A stretch of 60,464 nt of DNA from positions 1 to 60,464 of the forward strand of contig JAGXAJ010000017.1 of assembly GCA_018971625.1 (NCBI GenBank), in the 5' to 3' direction. Of this stretch, positions 23,352-32,775 are shown one piece after another (the first letter of the stretch is position 1; every line of letters begins with the position of its first letter). A model generated the notes under the pieces. The model did not search any database. It was not told the origin of the DNA and saw only the letters and a program-made list of their open reading frames with translations. Origin of the DNA: Pseudomonadota bacterium. Lineage in GTDB: Bacteria; Pseudomonadota; Alphaproteobacteria; Rhizobiales; Xanthobacteraceae. The translations under genes were made by a program, and so were the position numbers.

Positions 23352-24050
23352 TCAATTCACCGCGAAACAGTACATCAGGCCATCGCCGCCGGTACTCCTG
23401 AGATCGGCCTGCGAGCAGTCGCCATCCGGCCCACGCGACGGATGCGAACTATTCCAGGATTTCGAGGCATCATCGTCGCGCAACCCGGTGCGATCGGCGT
23501 GGCCGAGCATCGCCGATCCCTGCGTGCTGCTCGTCCAATTCTTGCAGGTGCGATCTTCGCCGGGTGGGAATGCGGTGCCGTCGGACTGTGATCCCGTCAG
23601 CATATCGTGGCGGTTCGGCGTGTCGACGAAGCCATTGATGACGTCGCCCTTTTCGCTGAGCGCGGTCTGCTTGGTCAAATTGTTGGCGGCACTGTGGAGA
23701 TCCGCAACGTCTTTCGCGATCACGACGCCTTTCGCATTCTGCCAGGGCCCCTTGCCGATGCGGTCGCGCGCGTTGATGGCGGGCTTACCGTCCGCTTGCT
23801 GGGTCGAAAGGTAGGCGTGCCAGGTCTTGACGCCGGAAGCATTGGCGCCCGCGGCCTGCGCCAGTTCCTGACAATGATTGTCGGCGCCGGCGATGCCGCC
23901 GAGATTGCCGCCGTTGCCGATGCCGGTGCTGGTCACAAAGAACGTCATGGCCGCCGCTTGCGCATTCGCCGGTTGCGCAGCCATCAGAAGGCAAGCGATC
24001 GCGGCGAGGCCCGAAAATGCAAGCGAAGTATTTGAAACGGAGACAGGCAT
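23352..24050 (-). CDS. Exported lectin-like protein (collagen NC10/endostatin-like fold)
   Basis: A 232-residue exported protein. The signal peptide ends near PANAQA. The domain AMTFFVTSTGIGNGGNLGGI, AGADNHCQELAQAAGA, KTWHAYLSTQ, ARDRIGKGPWQNAKGVVIAK and a C-terminal RSTGGDGLMYCFAVN with paired Cys match bacterial C-type-lectin-like proteins annotated with an endostatin-type fold. GGAGGATCCG lies just upstream of ATG 24050. It is predicted extracellular or periplasmic, with unknown ligand. Confidence 0.75.
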   Translation of the reverse strand: MPVSVSNTSLAFSGLAAIACLLMAAQPANAQAAAMTFFVTSTGIGNGGNLGGIAGADNHCQELAQAAGANASGVKTWHAYLSTQQADGKPAINARDRIGKGPWQNAKGVVIAKDVADLHSAANNLTKQTALSEKGDVINGFVDTPNRHDMLTGSQSDGTAFPPGEDRTCKNWTSSTQGSAMLGHADRTGLRDDDASKSWNSSHPSRGPDGDCSQADLRSTGGDGLMYCFAVN

Positions 24051-24223
24051 CGGATCCTCCAATCACCTTTTGGGCCGGTACAGGTGCCAGCGCTCGTTCA
24101 GACATCAACCCCGTCTTGCGTGACATTATTCCGGTGCAGGAAACCGAAACGACGATCACTTGCAAAAAAAGCGTCGCGAAACGGATCGCGACGCCACTAC
24201 TTGATCTCTCTGCAGACCGATCA

Positions 24224-25162
24224 TCAGGTCTGCTGGATCGCCGACAACTCCCAGTTGGCGCCGCGTGGCCGCAGGAAAGTCCAGATTTCCGTGACTTCCA
24301 TCGGCTGCTCGCTACCTTCGACCAATCGGCCGCTGCCGCGATCGAGCGTCTTGTCGATCAGGGAGTATCGCATCGCCACGCTGGCAAAGTCGGTTTCACC
24401 TTCGCGCCAGGCTTCGGCGAGGTCACCCTGCAAAAGCTTCGTGCCGAAAACCTTGTTGACAACATTGCGCGCCCGGTTCGCCTCGAGGTCGCGGTTGAAA
24501 TACGACACCATCTCGGGCGTCGCCAGCGTATGCAGCCTTGCGACGTCCTCGTTCGACCATGCATCCTGAATCTCGCCGAGCAACCGCTCGAACGCTTCAT
24601 AATCGGCCGGCGCAACTTGAAGCGGCGCGCTACCCGACCCCAAGCCAAAACCGGCTCCCGTTCGGAAGCTCGATGCACCGCTCGATCCACCTGGCGCCGT
24701 ATCGGCATAGGCCGGCGTAGTCCGGCGCTGCCACCACGACATTGCCATCCGCACCACGAAAACGATCAGGCCGATCTGCAGGATCAGGCCCAACAGCGAT
24801 GAGAAGCCGCCGAGACCGCCGAACATGCTGCCGCCGAATAACAGGCCCAGGAGCCCCGCGCCGAGGAAGCCCGCGGCAAGGCCGCGCAGCATGCCGCCGC
24901 CGGGCCGATTGAAGAAACCGCCTGTGGACGTGCCGATCCCGGGACTGCCCGGTTGGCTGAAGGTGCGATTGAACGGCTGAGCCGCGCCGGGCGCGGTCGA
25001 TGTGCGCGGCGGCGGGGAAAAGGTCCGCGTGCCCCGCGAGCCCGAACTAAAGCCACCACCAACCCGAGCATCGGCGGGCGAAGCCGCCGAAATCAACGGC
25101 AGAGCCAGCGATAGAACGACGGCGATCGCCCGGAAGATGCGTGCGCGATAAGAGAGTCCCAT
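24224..25162 (-). CDS. Tim44-like domain membrane protein
   Basis: A 312-residue protein. It has an N-terminal signal or anchor (AIAVVLSLALPLISAASPADA), a Gly/Ser/Thr/Pro-rich linker, two hydrophobic stretches (GLAAGFLGAGLLGLLFGGSM and SLLGLILQIGLIVFVVRMAM) and a C-terminal Tim44 domain: DYEAFERLLGEIQDAWSNED, VARLHTLATPEMVSYFNRDL, LQGDLAEAWREGETDFASVA, WTFLRPRGANWELSAIQQT. Bacterial homologues are inner-membrane proteins of unclear role. GAGGAACGTAAC precedes ATG 25162. Just upstream begins the convergently placed 3' end of cckA. Confidence 0.88.
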   Translation of the reverse strand: MGLSYRARIFRAIAVVLSLALPLISAASPADARVGGGFSSGSRGTRTFSPPPRTSTAPGAAQPFNRTFSQPGSPGIGTSTGGFFNRPGGGMLRGLAAGFLGAGLLGLLFGGSMFGGLGGFSSLLGLILQIGLIVFVVRMAMSWWQRRTTPAYADTAPGGSSGASSFRTGAGFGLGSGSAPLQVAPADYEAFERLLGEIQDAWSNEDVARLHTLATPEMVSYFNRDLEANRARNVVNKVFGTKLLQGDLAEAWREGETDFASVAMRYSLIDKTLDRGSGRLVEGSEQPMEVTEIWTFLRPRGANWELSAIQQT

Positions 25163-25307
25163 GTTACGTTCCTCAAATTCCCGGCAAGGGGAAGCGCCTC
25201 TTAGATGGGCAGTGTTGCCTGAATGTGAAGCCACCCTCGGGAACCGCGTCTGCGGCGCTCAGTCGCGGGGATGCGACAAACGGACAATTTGCTGCGGTAT
25301 GCCCGGC

Positions 25308-27881
25308 CTACGATGGGGCCATGGTCTCCTTCACCTTGGCAACCAACGCGCTGAGCGCGAACGGTTTTGCAAGAAAATCGAACTTCTCGTTCTCCTCGAG
25401 GCTTTTAGCGAATGCGTCCTCCGCATAGCCTGAGACGAAGATGATCTTGAGGTCCGGATTGCGACCCCGCATCTTCCGCAACAGGGTCGGGCCGTCCATT
25501 TCCGGCATCACCACATCGGAGACGACCAGATCGATCGCGCCGTCCCTTTCCTCCAACGCATCCAACGCCTCGATTCCGTTCGAAGCCTCGATTACCGTAT
25601 AGCCGCGGGAACGCAAACCGCGCGCGTTGAGCGAGCGCAAGCCCTCTTCGTCTTCTACGAGAAGGATCGTTCCCTGCCCGGTCAGATCGACCCTCGGCTT
25701 CGGCGCAGCGGCTGCGTCCTTGATCGCGCCGTTCGTCGCCTGCGGCTCGTGCTGGACTTCCTGCTCCGGATGATGCCGCGGCAGGAAAATGTGGAACGTG
25801 GTGCCCTTGCCCTCCTCGGAATCGACATAGACAAAACCGCCGGTCTGCTTGACGATGCCGTAAACCGTGGACAGACCGAGCCCGGTACCCTTGCCGACCT
25901 CCTTGGTCGAGAAGAATGGCTCGAAGATCTTGTCGACAATGTCAGCGGGGATGCCGGTGCCGGTATCGGAGACATCGATCCGCACATAGTCCGCCGGCGG
26001 CATGCCCTTGTAGGACAGTTTTTCGGCCTCCTGTGTCGAAACATTCGCCGTCTTGATCGTCAGCTTGCCTCCGTCCGGCATAGCGTCGCGGGCATTGACC
26101 GCCAGATTCACGATCACCTGTTCGAATTGCGAGACGTCGACCTTCACAGGCCAGAGGTCGCGGCCGTGCACGGGATCGAACTTGACCTTCTCGCCGATCA
26201 GGCGGCGCAGCAACATCGTGAGGTCGGACAGCGCGTCGCCAAGATCGAGCACCTGGGGCCGCAACGTCTGTTTGCGCGAGAACGCGAGCAGCTGCCGCAC
26301 CAGCGTCGCCGCGCGGGTCGCGTTCTGCTTGATCTGCATGATGTCCTGAAACGACGGATCGGTCGGTTTGTGCGCGTTGAGCAGGAAGTCGTTGGCCATC
26401 ATGATAGCGGAGAGCACATTGTTGAAGTCGTGCGCGATGCCCCCGGCGAGCTGGCCGACCATGTCCATCTTCTGCGACTGGTTGATCTGGTTCTCGAGCG
26501 CGCGTCGCTCGGTGGTCTCCAGCATATAGACGATGGCCGCTTCGGTTTCGCGCTCGTCGGGTTCAACCGCGGTTACGAAAAACTGGCCCCATCGTTCCGT
26601 GCCGCCATCGAGCATCGCTTCGACCGGCGCGATATCGCCCTGGCCTTCGGCAGCCTGGTTGATCGCCGCGATCAGTGAGCTGCGGTCGCGGGCGTTGACG
26701 GTCCGGAAGATCGAATTGCTGGCGGAAGCTTCAAGGCCGAGGCTTTGCGCAAGCTTGGCGAAGCGTGCATTGGCGCGCACCACCGCGCCGGCGCGGTCGA
26801 CGGTCGCGATCGCCATCGGCGTATGATCGAAGAAGCGCATGAAGCGGACTTCGGCGGCGCGCTGCGGATCGGAGCGTTCGTCGCGCGCACGACTGATCGC
26901 CAGCGTCCGCGAGGCGCCGGGCGCGCCATCTGCACCGAATGCCAGCTTGTGATAGAGCCGCACCGGCACGGTCTTGCCGCCGCGCATTCGCAGGTCGATA
27001 TCGAACACTTCGGTCTTGACCTCGCCCGGCACCGCCACGATCGACGTCAGCAGCGAAGCTCCGTCGCCAGACACGATGTCGGTCAGCTTCAGACCGCCCG
27101 AGCCGATCTCCGCCAGATCATGGTCCAGCCAGTTCGCCAGCGTCGCGTTGATGTAAACCACGTCGCCGGCTGGATTGACCGAGAAGAAGCCGCACGGGGC
27201 GTGGTCGAGATATTCGATCGCGTGCTGCAATTCCTGGAACACGTCCTCCTGGCGTTCGCGGTCACGGGTAATGTCGGCGATCGACCACACCGCGTATTTC
27301 GCCTCGCGCTTGCCATGGCCAAGCGGCCGGACCCGCATCCGCAGCCAGCGGCCATGGGTGCTGTCTTGGCTGCCCTCATTGCCCGCGATCCGGACTTCCT
27401 CCTGCTGACGCTTGCCTTCGCGCGCCGCCTTGAGCAGGCGAAACACGGCTTCCGAAACATCGGGATTGCCGATGAACACGCGCTCCACCGGGCGCACGTC
27501 CTGCGCGGTCGCTGCGCCCGTCAGCGTCAGGTAGTTTGCGTTGGAATAAACCACATGGCCGCGCGGATCGGTGACGGCAAGCCCGTCATAGGCGTGGTCG
27601 GCGATATGACCCATCACCGGATCGTCGGCGGCGCGATCGGCGAAGCGAATGATACCCGCGGCGAATGCGAACAGATTGAACAGCCCGACCATTGCCAGTA
27701 ACGCCAGCAATCCCAGAATATAAGGCTGCGCCTGCGCCCGGCCGATGGCCATCAGGGCCAGGGCGGCTGCGACGATTCCGCCGGCCACCAGCAGAACCAG
27801 AACGATGCTTCCGCTCCGCCGCGCCGGCTCCTGCACGGTTATCGGCGGCTGTGACGGATCGTGGTCGGATTCAGCAGTCAT
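25308..27881 (-). CDS. cckA: Hybrid histidine kinase CckA
   Basis: An 857-residue kinase that phosphorylates CtrA through ChpT in the alphaproteobacterial cell-cycle pathway. It has two membrane helices (residues about 27-47 and 54-79) and three PAS-like modules (about 95-205, 215-330 and 345-460). The dimerisation and phosphoacceptor box is [19 protein letters not shown], with His484. The ATPase domain has [22 protein letters not shown] and [13 protein letters not shown]. The C-terminal receiver has [13 protein letters not shown]. It sits between the Tim44 gene and flhB and reads in the same direction as the flhB operon, 144 bases downstream. Confidence 0.95.
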   Translation of the reverse strand: MTAESDHDPSQPPITVQEPARRSGSIVLVLLVAGGIVAAALALMAIGRAQAQPYILGLLALLAMVGLFNLFAFAAGIIRFADRAADDPVMGHIADHAYDGLAVTDPRGHVVYSNANYLTLTGAATAQDVRPVERVFIGNPDVSEAVFRLLKAAREGKRQQEEVRIAGNEGSQDSTHGRWLRMRVRPLGHGKREAKYAVWSIADITRDRERQEDVFQELQHAIEYLDHAPCGFFSVNPAGDVVYINATLANWLDHDLAEIGSGGLKLTDIVSGDGASLLTSIVAVPGEVKTEVFDIDLRMRGGKTVPVRLYHKLAFGADGAPGASRTLAISRARDERSDPQRAAEVRFMRFFDHTPMAIATVDRAGAVVRANARFAKLAQSLGLEASASNSIFRTVNARDRSSLIAAINQAAEGQGDIAPVEAMLDGGTERWGQFFVTAVEPDERETEAAIVYMLETTERRALENQINQSQKMDMVGQLAGGIAHDFNNVLSAIMMANDFLLNAHKPTDPSFQDIMQIKQNATRAATLVRQLLAFSRKQTLRPQVLDLGDALSDLTMLLRRLIGEKVKFDPVHGRDLWPVKVDVSQFEQVIVNLAVNARDAMPDGGKLTIKTANVSTQEAEKLSYKGMPPADYVRIDVSDTGTGIPADIVDKIFEPFFSTKEVGKGTGLGLSTVYGIVKQTGGFVYVDSEEGKGTTFHIFLPRHHPEQEVQHEPQATNGAIKDAAAAPKPRVDLTGQGTILLVEDEEGLRSLNARGLRSRGYTVIEASNGIEALDALEERDGAIDLVVSDVVMPEMDGPTLLRKMRGRNPDLKIIFVSGYAEDAFAKSLEENEKFDFLAKPFALSALVAKVKETMAPS

Positions 27882-28025
27882 AAGCAGCGGAAGCAGCCTG
27901 TCGGTAAGGGTGGGACGCGCTCGCCCACGCCGGCCCCTGAGTGCCTGAATCGGGTCGCCAAGCGCAAGTCCATCAGCCGGTTATTCCCACGATCGCAGGC
28001 CTTTCCGTCCGTTTGTCAGGCTTTT

Positions 28026-29105
28026 TCATGCCGGCCGGCCGGAAAGTCCGCGCTTGAGGCCCATGACGTAGCCGATGACCTCGGCGACCGCATGATAGTG
28101 CTCCACCGGGATTTCCTCGTCGACTTCGACAGCCGCGTGCAAGGCCCGGGCCAACGGCACGTTCTCCACGATCGGGATGTCATGCTCCCTGGCGATTTCC
28201 CTGATCTTGAGCGCGATCAGGTCGGTGCCCTTGGCCACGCAGATCGGCGCCGACATGCCGCGCTCGTAGGACAGCGCGACTGCGTAATGCGTCGGGTTGG
28301 TGATGATCACGGAAGCCTTGGGCACCGAAGCCATCATGCGCTTCTTCATGCGCGCCTGCCGCAACTGCCTGATTCGGGCCTTGATGTGCGGATCGCCTTC
28401 CGACTGCTTGAACTCCTGCTTCATCTCCTGCAGCGACATCTTCTGCCGCTCGTACCATTGCCGGTACTGGAAGAAATAATCGGCGATCGCGACCGCCGCG
28501 AGCATCGCCACCACGGCTCCCAGCAGTTTCAGCGTCAGGCTGGTGATCAGGCCGAGCATCGCGGCAGGACCGAGCTGCAGCATCGATTCCAGGCGAAGCC
28601 GCTCCGGCCACAGGATCATGGTCATCACGCTGCCGAGCGCCACGACTTTGAAAATACCCTTGGCGAAATTGGCGGCCGCCTGCTTGCCGAATACCCGCTT
28701 GGCGCCGGCGGCCGGGGAGATCTTGCTAAGACTCGGCTTCAGCGACTCGCCCGACCATACCAGCCGATGCTGCAGCATGTTGCCCGCGATCGCCGAGATC
28801 ACCAGCATCAGAAGCGGCATGCCAAGTGCCGCGATCAGCGCATATTCGAGCTTCCCGGCCAGCGCCAGCAGGCTCGGCCCATCGGTATGGAACATCCAGG
28901 AATTGGCGATCAGATTGCGCAGCGGCACCTCAATGCTGCCGATCGATCCCGAGAACGAGGACAATACCAGCGTCGCTCCGGCGATCAGGAACCAGGTGTT
29001 GACCTCCTGGCTTTTGGCGACGTCGCCACGTTCGAGCGCCTCATCCAGACGTTTTTGGGTCGGGTCTTCCGTTTTATCGGAAGAGTCGTCATTGTCGTCG
29101 GCCAT
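28026..29105 (-). CDS. flhB: Flagellar export switch protein FlhB
   Basis: A 359-residue inner-membrane component of the flagellar type III export gate. The N-terminal SSDKTEDPTQKRLDEALERG is typical. Four membrane helices follow, then the cytosolic domain with the autocleavage site N-P-T-H (ASVIITNPTHYAVALSY) and PIVENVPLARALHAAVEVDE. It is the last gene of the leftward flgB-flgC-fliE-fliQ-fliR-flhB operon and starts 15 bases after fliR ends. Confidence 0.96.
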   Translation of the reverse strand: MADDNDDSSDKTEDPTQKRLDEALERGDVAKSQEVNTWFLIAGATLVLSSFSGSIGSIEVPLRNLIANSWMFHTDGPSLLALAGKLEYALIAALGMPLLMLVISAIAGNMLQHRLVWSGESLKPSLSKISPAAGAKRVFGKQAAANFAKGIFKVVALGSVMTMILWPERLRLESMLQLGPAAMLGLITSLTLKLLGAVVAMLAAVAIADYFFQYRQWYERQKMSLQEMKQEFKQSEGDPHIKARIRQLRQARMKKRMMASVPKASVIITNPTHYAVALSYERGMSAPICVAKGTDLIALKIREIAREHDIPIVENVPLARALHAAVEVDEEIPVEHYHAVAEVIGYVMGLKRGLSGRPA

Positions 29106-29120
29106 CGCAAGGCTTTCGGT

Positions 29121-29885
29121 TTACGGCGTCAGATCGTGCATGACGCCGGTAAAATAATTGAGGAACGTGCTCATCATCGCCACCAGCACCAGCGAAAAGA
29201 TCAGAAACCCCGCGAGGATCGACAGCGGCACGCCGACGAAATAGACCTGCATCTGCGGCATCAACCGCGCCAGCACACCGAGCCCGATGTTGAACACCAG
29301 GCCGAACACCAGGAACGGCGCCGACAATTGCATGCCGAGCCTGAAGGCAGCGGTGAAGGCACGGCTGGCAAGTGCGGCGATGTCGCCGCTCGGCATCAGG
29401 TCACTGGGCGAAAAGATAGCATAGCTGTCATTCAACGCCGCGATCACCAGATAGTGGCTGTCGGTCGCGAACAGCAACGTCACGCCGAGCATGGTGAGGA
29501 AGTTTCCGATCAGCACACCCTGCTGGCCCTGGGTCGGATCGACCGAAGTGACGAAGCCCAGCCCCATCTGCTGGGCGATAATGGCACCGCCGACCTGCAG
29601 CGCCGACAGCGTCACCCGCGCGGTAGCGCCGAGCACGATGCCGACAATCAGCTCATGAATCATCATGACCAATAGCGGCACCATCGACTGCATGTCGATG
29701 TGGTAGGCTTGGCGATGCAGCGGCAGGATCACGAGCGTCAGCAGCACCGCGACCGCAAGCTTGATGCGCACCGGAATGTTCGACTCACCCAGTCCCGGCA
29801 ACAACATCACCATGGCGCCGACGCGGGCGAACACCAGCATGAAGGTGGCGGCGAGCACGGGCAACAGTGAGACATCGATGCGCAT
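29121..29885 (-). CDS. fliR: Flagellar export protein FliR
   Basis: A 254-residue membrane protein of the export gate, with six hydrophobic helices. FARVGAMVMLLPGLGESNIP is the usual N-terminal signature; ALQVGGAIIAQQMGLGFVTS and FMVFGLVFNIGLGVL-like segments follow (here LVFGLVFNIGLGVLARLMPQ). It lies 17 bases after fliQ and 15 bases before flhB in the operon. Confidence 0.96.
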   Translation of the reverse strand: MRIDVSLLPVLAATFMLVFARVGAMVMLLPGLGESNIPVRIKLAVAVLLTLVILPLHRQAYHIDMQSMVPLLVMMIHELIVGIVLGATARVTLSALQVGGAIIAQQMGLGFVTSVDPTQGQQGVLIGNFLTMLGVTLLFATDSHYLVIAALNDSYAIFSPSDLMPSGDIAALASRAFTAAFRLGMQLSAPFLVFGLVFNIGLGVLARLMPQMQVYFVGVPLSILAGFLIFSLVLVAMMSTFLNYFTGVMHDLTP

Positions 29886-29902
29886 GATCTACGCATAGTG
29901 CA

Positions 29903-30166
29903 TCAACCACCTATGATTCGCGACGATATCCGCATCATGTGGCTGTGAAGTGCGTCCGCCATGAACGGCAACGCCAACAGCAGCGTGACGAAAATCGCCA
30001 GTATCTTGGGCACGAACACCAGGGTCTGTTCCTGGATTTGCGTCAGCGCCTGAAACAGTGACACCACCACGCCGACGACGAGGCCGACCAGCATCAGCGG
30101 CGACGATACCACGACGATAGTCCAGATCGCATCGCGCGCCACGTCGAGGGTTTCAGCACCGGTCAT
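29903..30166 (-). CDS. fliQ: Flagellar export protein FliQ
   Basis: An 87-residue protein with two membrane helices: IWTIVVVSSPLMLVGLVVGV and ILAIFVTLLLALPFMADALH, linked by LFQALTQIQEQTLVFVPKI, the family signature. The start at MTGAETLDVARDAIW is the family start; the frame open to 30229 is upstream leader. It lies between fliE and fliR. Confidence 0.95.
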   Translation of the reverse strand: MTGAETLDVARDAIWTIVVVSSPLMLVGLVVGVVVSLFQALTQIQEQTLVFVPKILAIFVTLLLALPFMADALHSHMMRISSRIIGG

Positions 30167-30286
30167 GTCAATCCTCTTTTCTCTTCCCGGCACGGCGCGC
30201 GCATTCTTGCGCGCTTTCCGGACCATCATTCAAAAACTCTCGCATCCTTCGGGATGCGGCTTGCACCGCTGCCAGGCTGCGGCCTG

Positions 30287-30595
30287 TCAGATCGGCATCT
30301 TCATGATGTCTTCATAGGCCGAGATGACCTTGTCGCGGAACGAGACCAGCGTCGATATCTTGACGTCGGTTTCGGCCACCGCGGTGACCACGTCCATCAC
30401 ATTGGCCTTGCCCGCGGCCATCGCGGCGGTCTGCTGGTCGGATTTTCGTCCGCCGTCCACCACACTTCCCATCGCGTCCTTTAGCAGGTCGCCGAACGAG
30501 GGCCCGCTGGCGTCGGGCGATTTGCCCGCTGCGCCGGGATCCATCAGGCGGGCGAGGTTGGCGTAGGCATTGGCAGCGATTGTCGGTGAAGCCAT
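30287..30595 (-). CDS. fliE: Flagellar hook-basal body protein FliE
   Basis: A 102-residue protein linking the MS ring to the proximal rod. SFGDLLKDAM and VVTAVAETDVKISTLVSFRD, KVISAYEDIMKMPI are the conserved C-terminal parts. It follows flgC by 17 bases. The 120-base gap before fliQ is the largest inside the operon. Confidence 0.95.
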   Translation of the reverse strand: MASPTIAANAYANLARLMDPGAAGKSPDASGPSFGDLLKDAMGSVVDGGRKSDQQTAAMAAGKANVMDVVTAVAETDVKISTLVSFRDKVISAYEDIMKMPI

Positions 30596-30612
30596 GGTTC
30601 AAGCTTTCCAGT

Positions 30613-31044
30613 TCAGGACTTGAGGATGTCGAGCGTGCGTTGGATCATCGTACGCGTGGCGTGGATGATGTTGAGGTTCGCCTCGTAGGATCGCTGGGCG
30701 TCGCGCATGTCGGTCATTTCGACCAGCGGATTGACATTGGGATATTTGACGTCGCCATTGGCGTCTGCCGCGGGATTGCCTGGCTCATGCTTGATGCGGA
30801 ACGAGGTGGAATCCGGCACCACCTTGCCGAGCGTAACCACCTGGGCGTCCAGGGTGTGATCGAGTTCGGAAGCAAAAGTCGGCACCTTGCGGCGATAGGG
30901 GTCGCCGCCGGGCGTCGAAGCGGTCGAATCCGCGTTTGCGATATTTTCCGAGATCACACGCATCCGTCCGGCCTGCGCGCGCAAGCCGGACGTCGCGATC
31001 CCCATCGATCTAGCGAAATCTGCGATAACCTGACGGTCTGCCAT
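30613..31044 (-). CDS. flgC: Flagellar proximal rod protein FlgC
   Basis: A 143-residue rod protein. GIATSGLRAQAGRMRVISEN-IANADST is the rod-protein N-terminal motif; VKYPNVNPLVEMTDMRDAQR, SYEANLNIIHATRTMIQRTL is the C-terminal one. The ATG at 31044 (MADRQVIADF) fits the family; an upstream ATG at 31071 is less likely. It is the second gene of the flgB operon. Confidence 0.96.
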   Translation of the reverse strand: MADRQVIADFARSMGIATSGLRAQAGRMRVISENIANADSTASTPGGDPYRRKVPTFASELDHTLDAQVVTLGKVVPDSTSFRIKHEPGNPAADANGDVKYPNVNPLVEMTDMRDAQRSYEANLNIIHATRTMIQRTLDILKS

Positions 31045-31100
31045 CGTCTTCCTTTCCTGGCTGCGGATCACGCTTTTTCCAGCGTCAAGCCTTGCTCATT

Positions 31101-31511
31101 TCAAGCCTTGCCGATCGCGGTCTTCAGAAGATGCAGGCTGTGGCTATAGAGCGAGGTCACGGCGGCGTAGTCCATCTGGTTGGATGAAACCTTGAGCATC
31201 TCTTCCTCGAGATTGACGGCGTTGCCCGCGGGCCGCGTCTCGAAGCCGACCTTGCGATTTTGATCGAAGGTCTCCGGCGCCCCCGAGGCGCTGATATGGC
31301 TGGCATTGGTCCGCATCATCGGCAGCGTTCCCATGACGCCGCCGGGCGCGCTTGCACCGGTCGCGTCGAATTTGGGTTCCACCAGATCGCGTGGCTTGAA
31401 ATTCGGCGTATCGGAATTGGCAACGTTCTCGGCCAGCACCCGCTGGCGTTCCTGGTGCCACCGCATCCGTGTACGCAACGCCGACAGCACCGGAAGATCG
31501 CCGATCGACAT
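31101..31511 (-). CDS. flgB: Flagellar proximal rod protein FlgB
   Basis: A 136-residue rod protein: RQRVLAENVANSDTPNFKPR-D is the N-terminal signature, and AVNLEEEMLKVSSNQMDYAA with VTSLYSHSLHLLKTAIGK closes the protein. It is the first gene of the leftward operon. A perfect CtrA box, TTAACAGCGGGTTAA, lies about 70 bases upstream. Confidence 0.96.
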   Translation of the reverse strand: MSIGDLPVLSALRTRMRWHQERQRVLAENVANSDTPNFKPRDLVEPKFDATGASAPGGVMGTLPMMRTNASHISASGAPETFDQNRKVGFETRPAGNAVNLEEEMLKVSSNQMDYAAVTSLYSHSLHLLKTAIGKA

Positions 31512-31833
31512 GGCTTTCGCTCTCCCCTTGGCCGTTCGGGCACGACGCCCTTGCTAGGCAGAATTTGCCGCCTGTATGGTTAACAGCGGGTTAAGAAGCC
31601 GCTGCCGGAGGACGAGATAGGCGGGAACCTGTGCGTCAATCGGTCGTTCCGAGCGCATTTTCGCCACGAAAGCTCCGTTAACCATCGGATTGCCGGAGCG
31701 ACAGGGACATCAGAAGTCGTTTTGGCCCAGCCGATTCATAGGTTATTAAGGGTAACGGGGCGGCAATTCCTGCCCCCAAGTATTAAGAGGTCGAATTGAT
31801 CTCTGACCGCGTTTGGCGTTCCCGGGGACAAGC
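31512..31833. promoter_or_regulatory. Divergent flgB/fliO intergenic region
   Basis: About 320 bases separate the leftward flgB operon from rightward fliO-fliP. It holds one perfect CtrA box (31580-31594), a CtrA half-site GTTAACCAT near 31677, and a weaker TTATTAAGGGTAAC near 31743, nearer fliO. No gene is visible in it. Confidence 0.7.
31580..31594. promoter_or_regulatory. CtrA box, perfect TTAA-N7-TTAA
   Basis: TTAACAGCGGGTTAA matches the full CtrA recognition pattern TTAA-N7-TTAA. It lies 69 bases upstream of the flgB start codon. CtrA activates early (class II) flagellar genes in alphaproteobacteria. Confidence 0.85.
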
Positions 31834-32775
31834 ATGCCGCAGGCACTGACATTTTTCTTCGCGTTCGTGGCCGTGCTGGCACTGATCGGCACCGCGGCTT
31901 GGTTGCTGCGCCGATTCGCCGGTAACCGCCTGAGTACCAATACCAATCGCGGCCGGGGGCCTCGCCTGGCGGTAATCGACGCTGCGGCCGTGGACGGCCG
32001 CCGCAGGCTGGTGCTGGTTCGACGCGACAATGTCGAACATCTTCTGATGATCGGCGGGCCGACAGACATCGTGGTGGAACCCAATATTGTCCGCGCGATG
32101 TCTGCGCGTGACCAGATGGGACAGCGGTCTTCCATCGGCAGCGAGCCGCCGCCCCGCATTGCGCCCTTGCCGGACGGCAGTTGGAGCGACATTGATGGCT
32201 CCAGATCCGATGCCTTCGATCATGCCGAGCCGCAAATGCCCGAGCCGCCGCAGCAGCTCCCGCGTCCTCCGTTTGCCGACGAGGCTCGCCGCTCGGCCTC
32301 GCCACGGCTCGAGCGTCGCAGCGATCCGCTCGCGGGCTTATCGCCGGAACCGCTGGCGCCACACCTGGAACAGCGTGACTCTTCCCTCGCCGCGAGGCCA
32401 TCGCGCACTGAGCCCATGATACCGCGCCAGGCACGGCAGGAGGGCGCGAAGCCGCCGCCGATCCGCGCCGAACGTCCCTCTGCATCGCAGCCGTCTCCGC
32501 CCCCGGTGCCGCCGCCCGTGCCCGCTCCATCGAGCGCGGATCAAAATCTCGCCGAGATGGCCCAGCGGCTGGAAGCAGCGCTGCGCCGGCCGTCCGAGCC
32601 GGGCGAACCGCGCGTCGGCGCGCCGCCGGTCGCGCCCGAGCCGCCGGGCCGCACTGCCTCGCGCACCGAACCGTCGACCGCGCCGCCCGGCGAGACGTCA
32701 GGACCGAAAACCGGGTTTGAGAATCTGGAAGACGAGATGGCCTCCCTGCTGGGTCGTCCGAAGTCTCCTTCGTGA
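31834..32775 (+). CDS. fliO: FliO-like flagellar protein with long Pro-rich tail
   Basis: A 313-residue protein. Residues 1-25 are a membrane helix (PQALTFFFAFVAVLALIGTA). The next 70 residues are the FliO domain: RGPRLAVIDAAAVDGRRRLV, LVRRDNVEHLLMIGGPTDIV, VEPNIVRA. About 200 residues of Pro/Arg/Ser-rich low-complexity sequence follow, far longer than in enteric FliO (about 100-120 total). FliO assists assembly of the FliP pore. GGGGA precedes ATG 31834. Its TGA overlaps the GTG of fliP (GTGA), so translation is coupled. Confidence 0.88.
   Translation: MPQALTFFFAFVAVLALIGTAAWLLRRFAGNRLSTNTNRGRGPRLAVIDAAAVDGRRRLVLVRRDNVEHLLMIGGPTDIVVEPNIVRAMSARDQMGQRSSIGSEPPPRIAPLPDGSWSDIDGSRSDAFDHAEPQMPEPPQQLPRPPFADEARRSASPRLERRSDPLAGLSPEPLAPHLEQRDSSLAARPSRTEPMIPRQARQEGAKPPPIRAERPSASQPSPPPVPPPVPAPSSADQNLAEMAQRLEAALRRPSEPGEPRVGAPPVAPEPPGRTASRTEPSTAPPGETSGPKTGFENLEDEMASLLGRPKSPS

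Noticed and set aside
27861..29675. A 604-codon plus-strand frame
   Set aside because: It is antisense to flhB and fliR and shows the His/Gln/Arg-rich composition of a high-GC shadow frame.
31743..31757. TTATTAAGGGTAAC as a CtrA site for fliO
   Set aside because: The spacing and second half do not fit TTAA-N7-TTAA well enough to list as a site.
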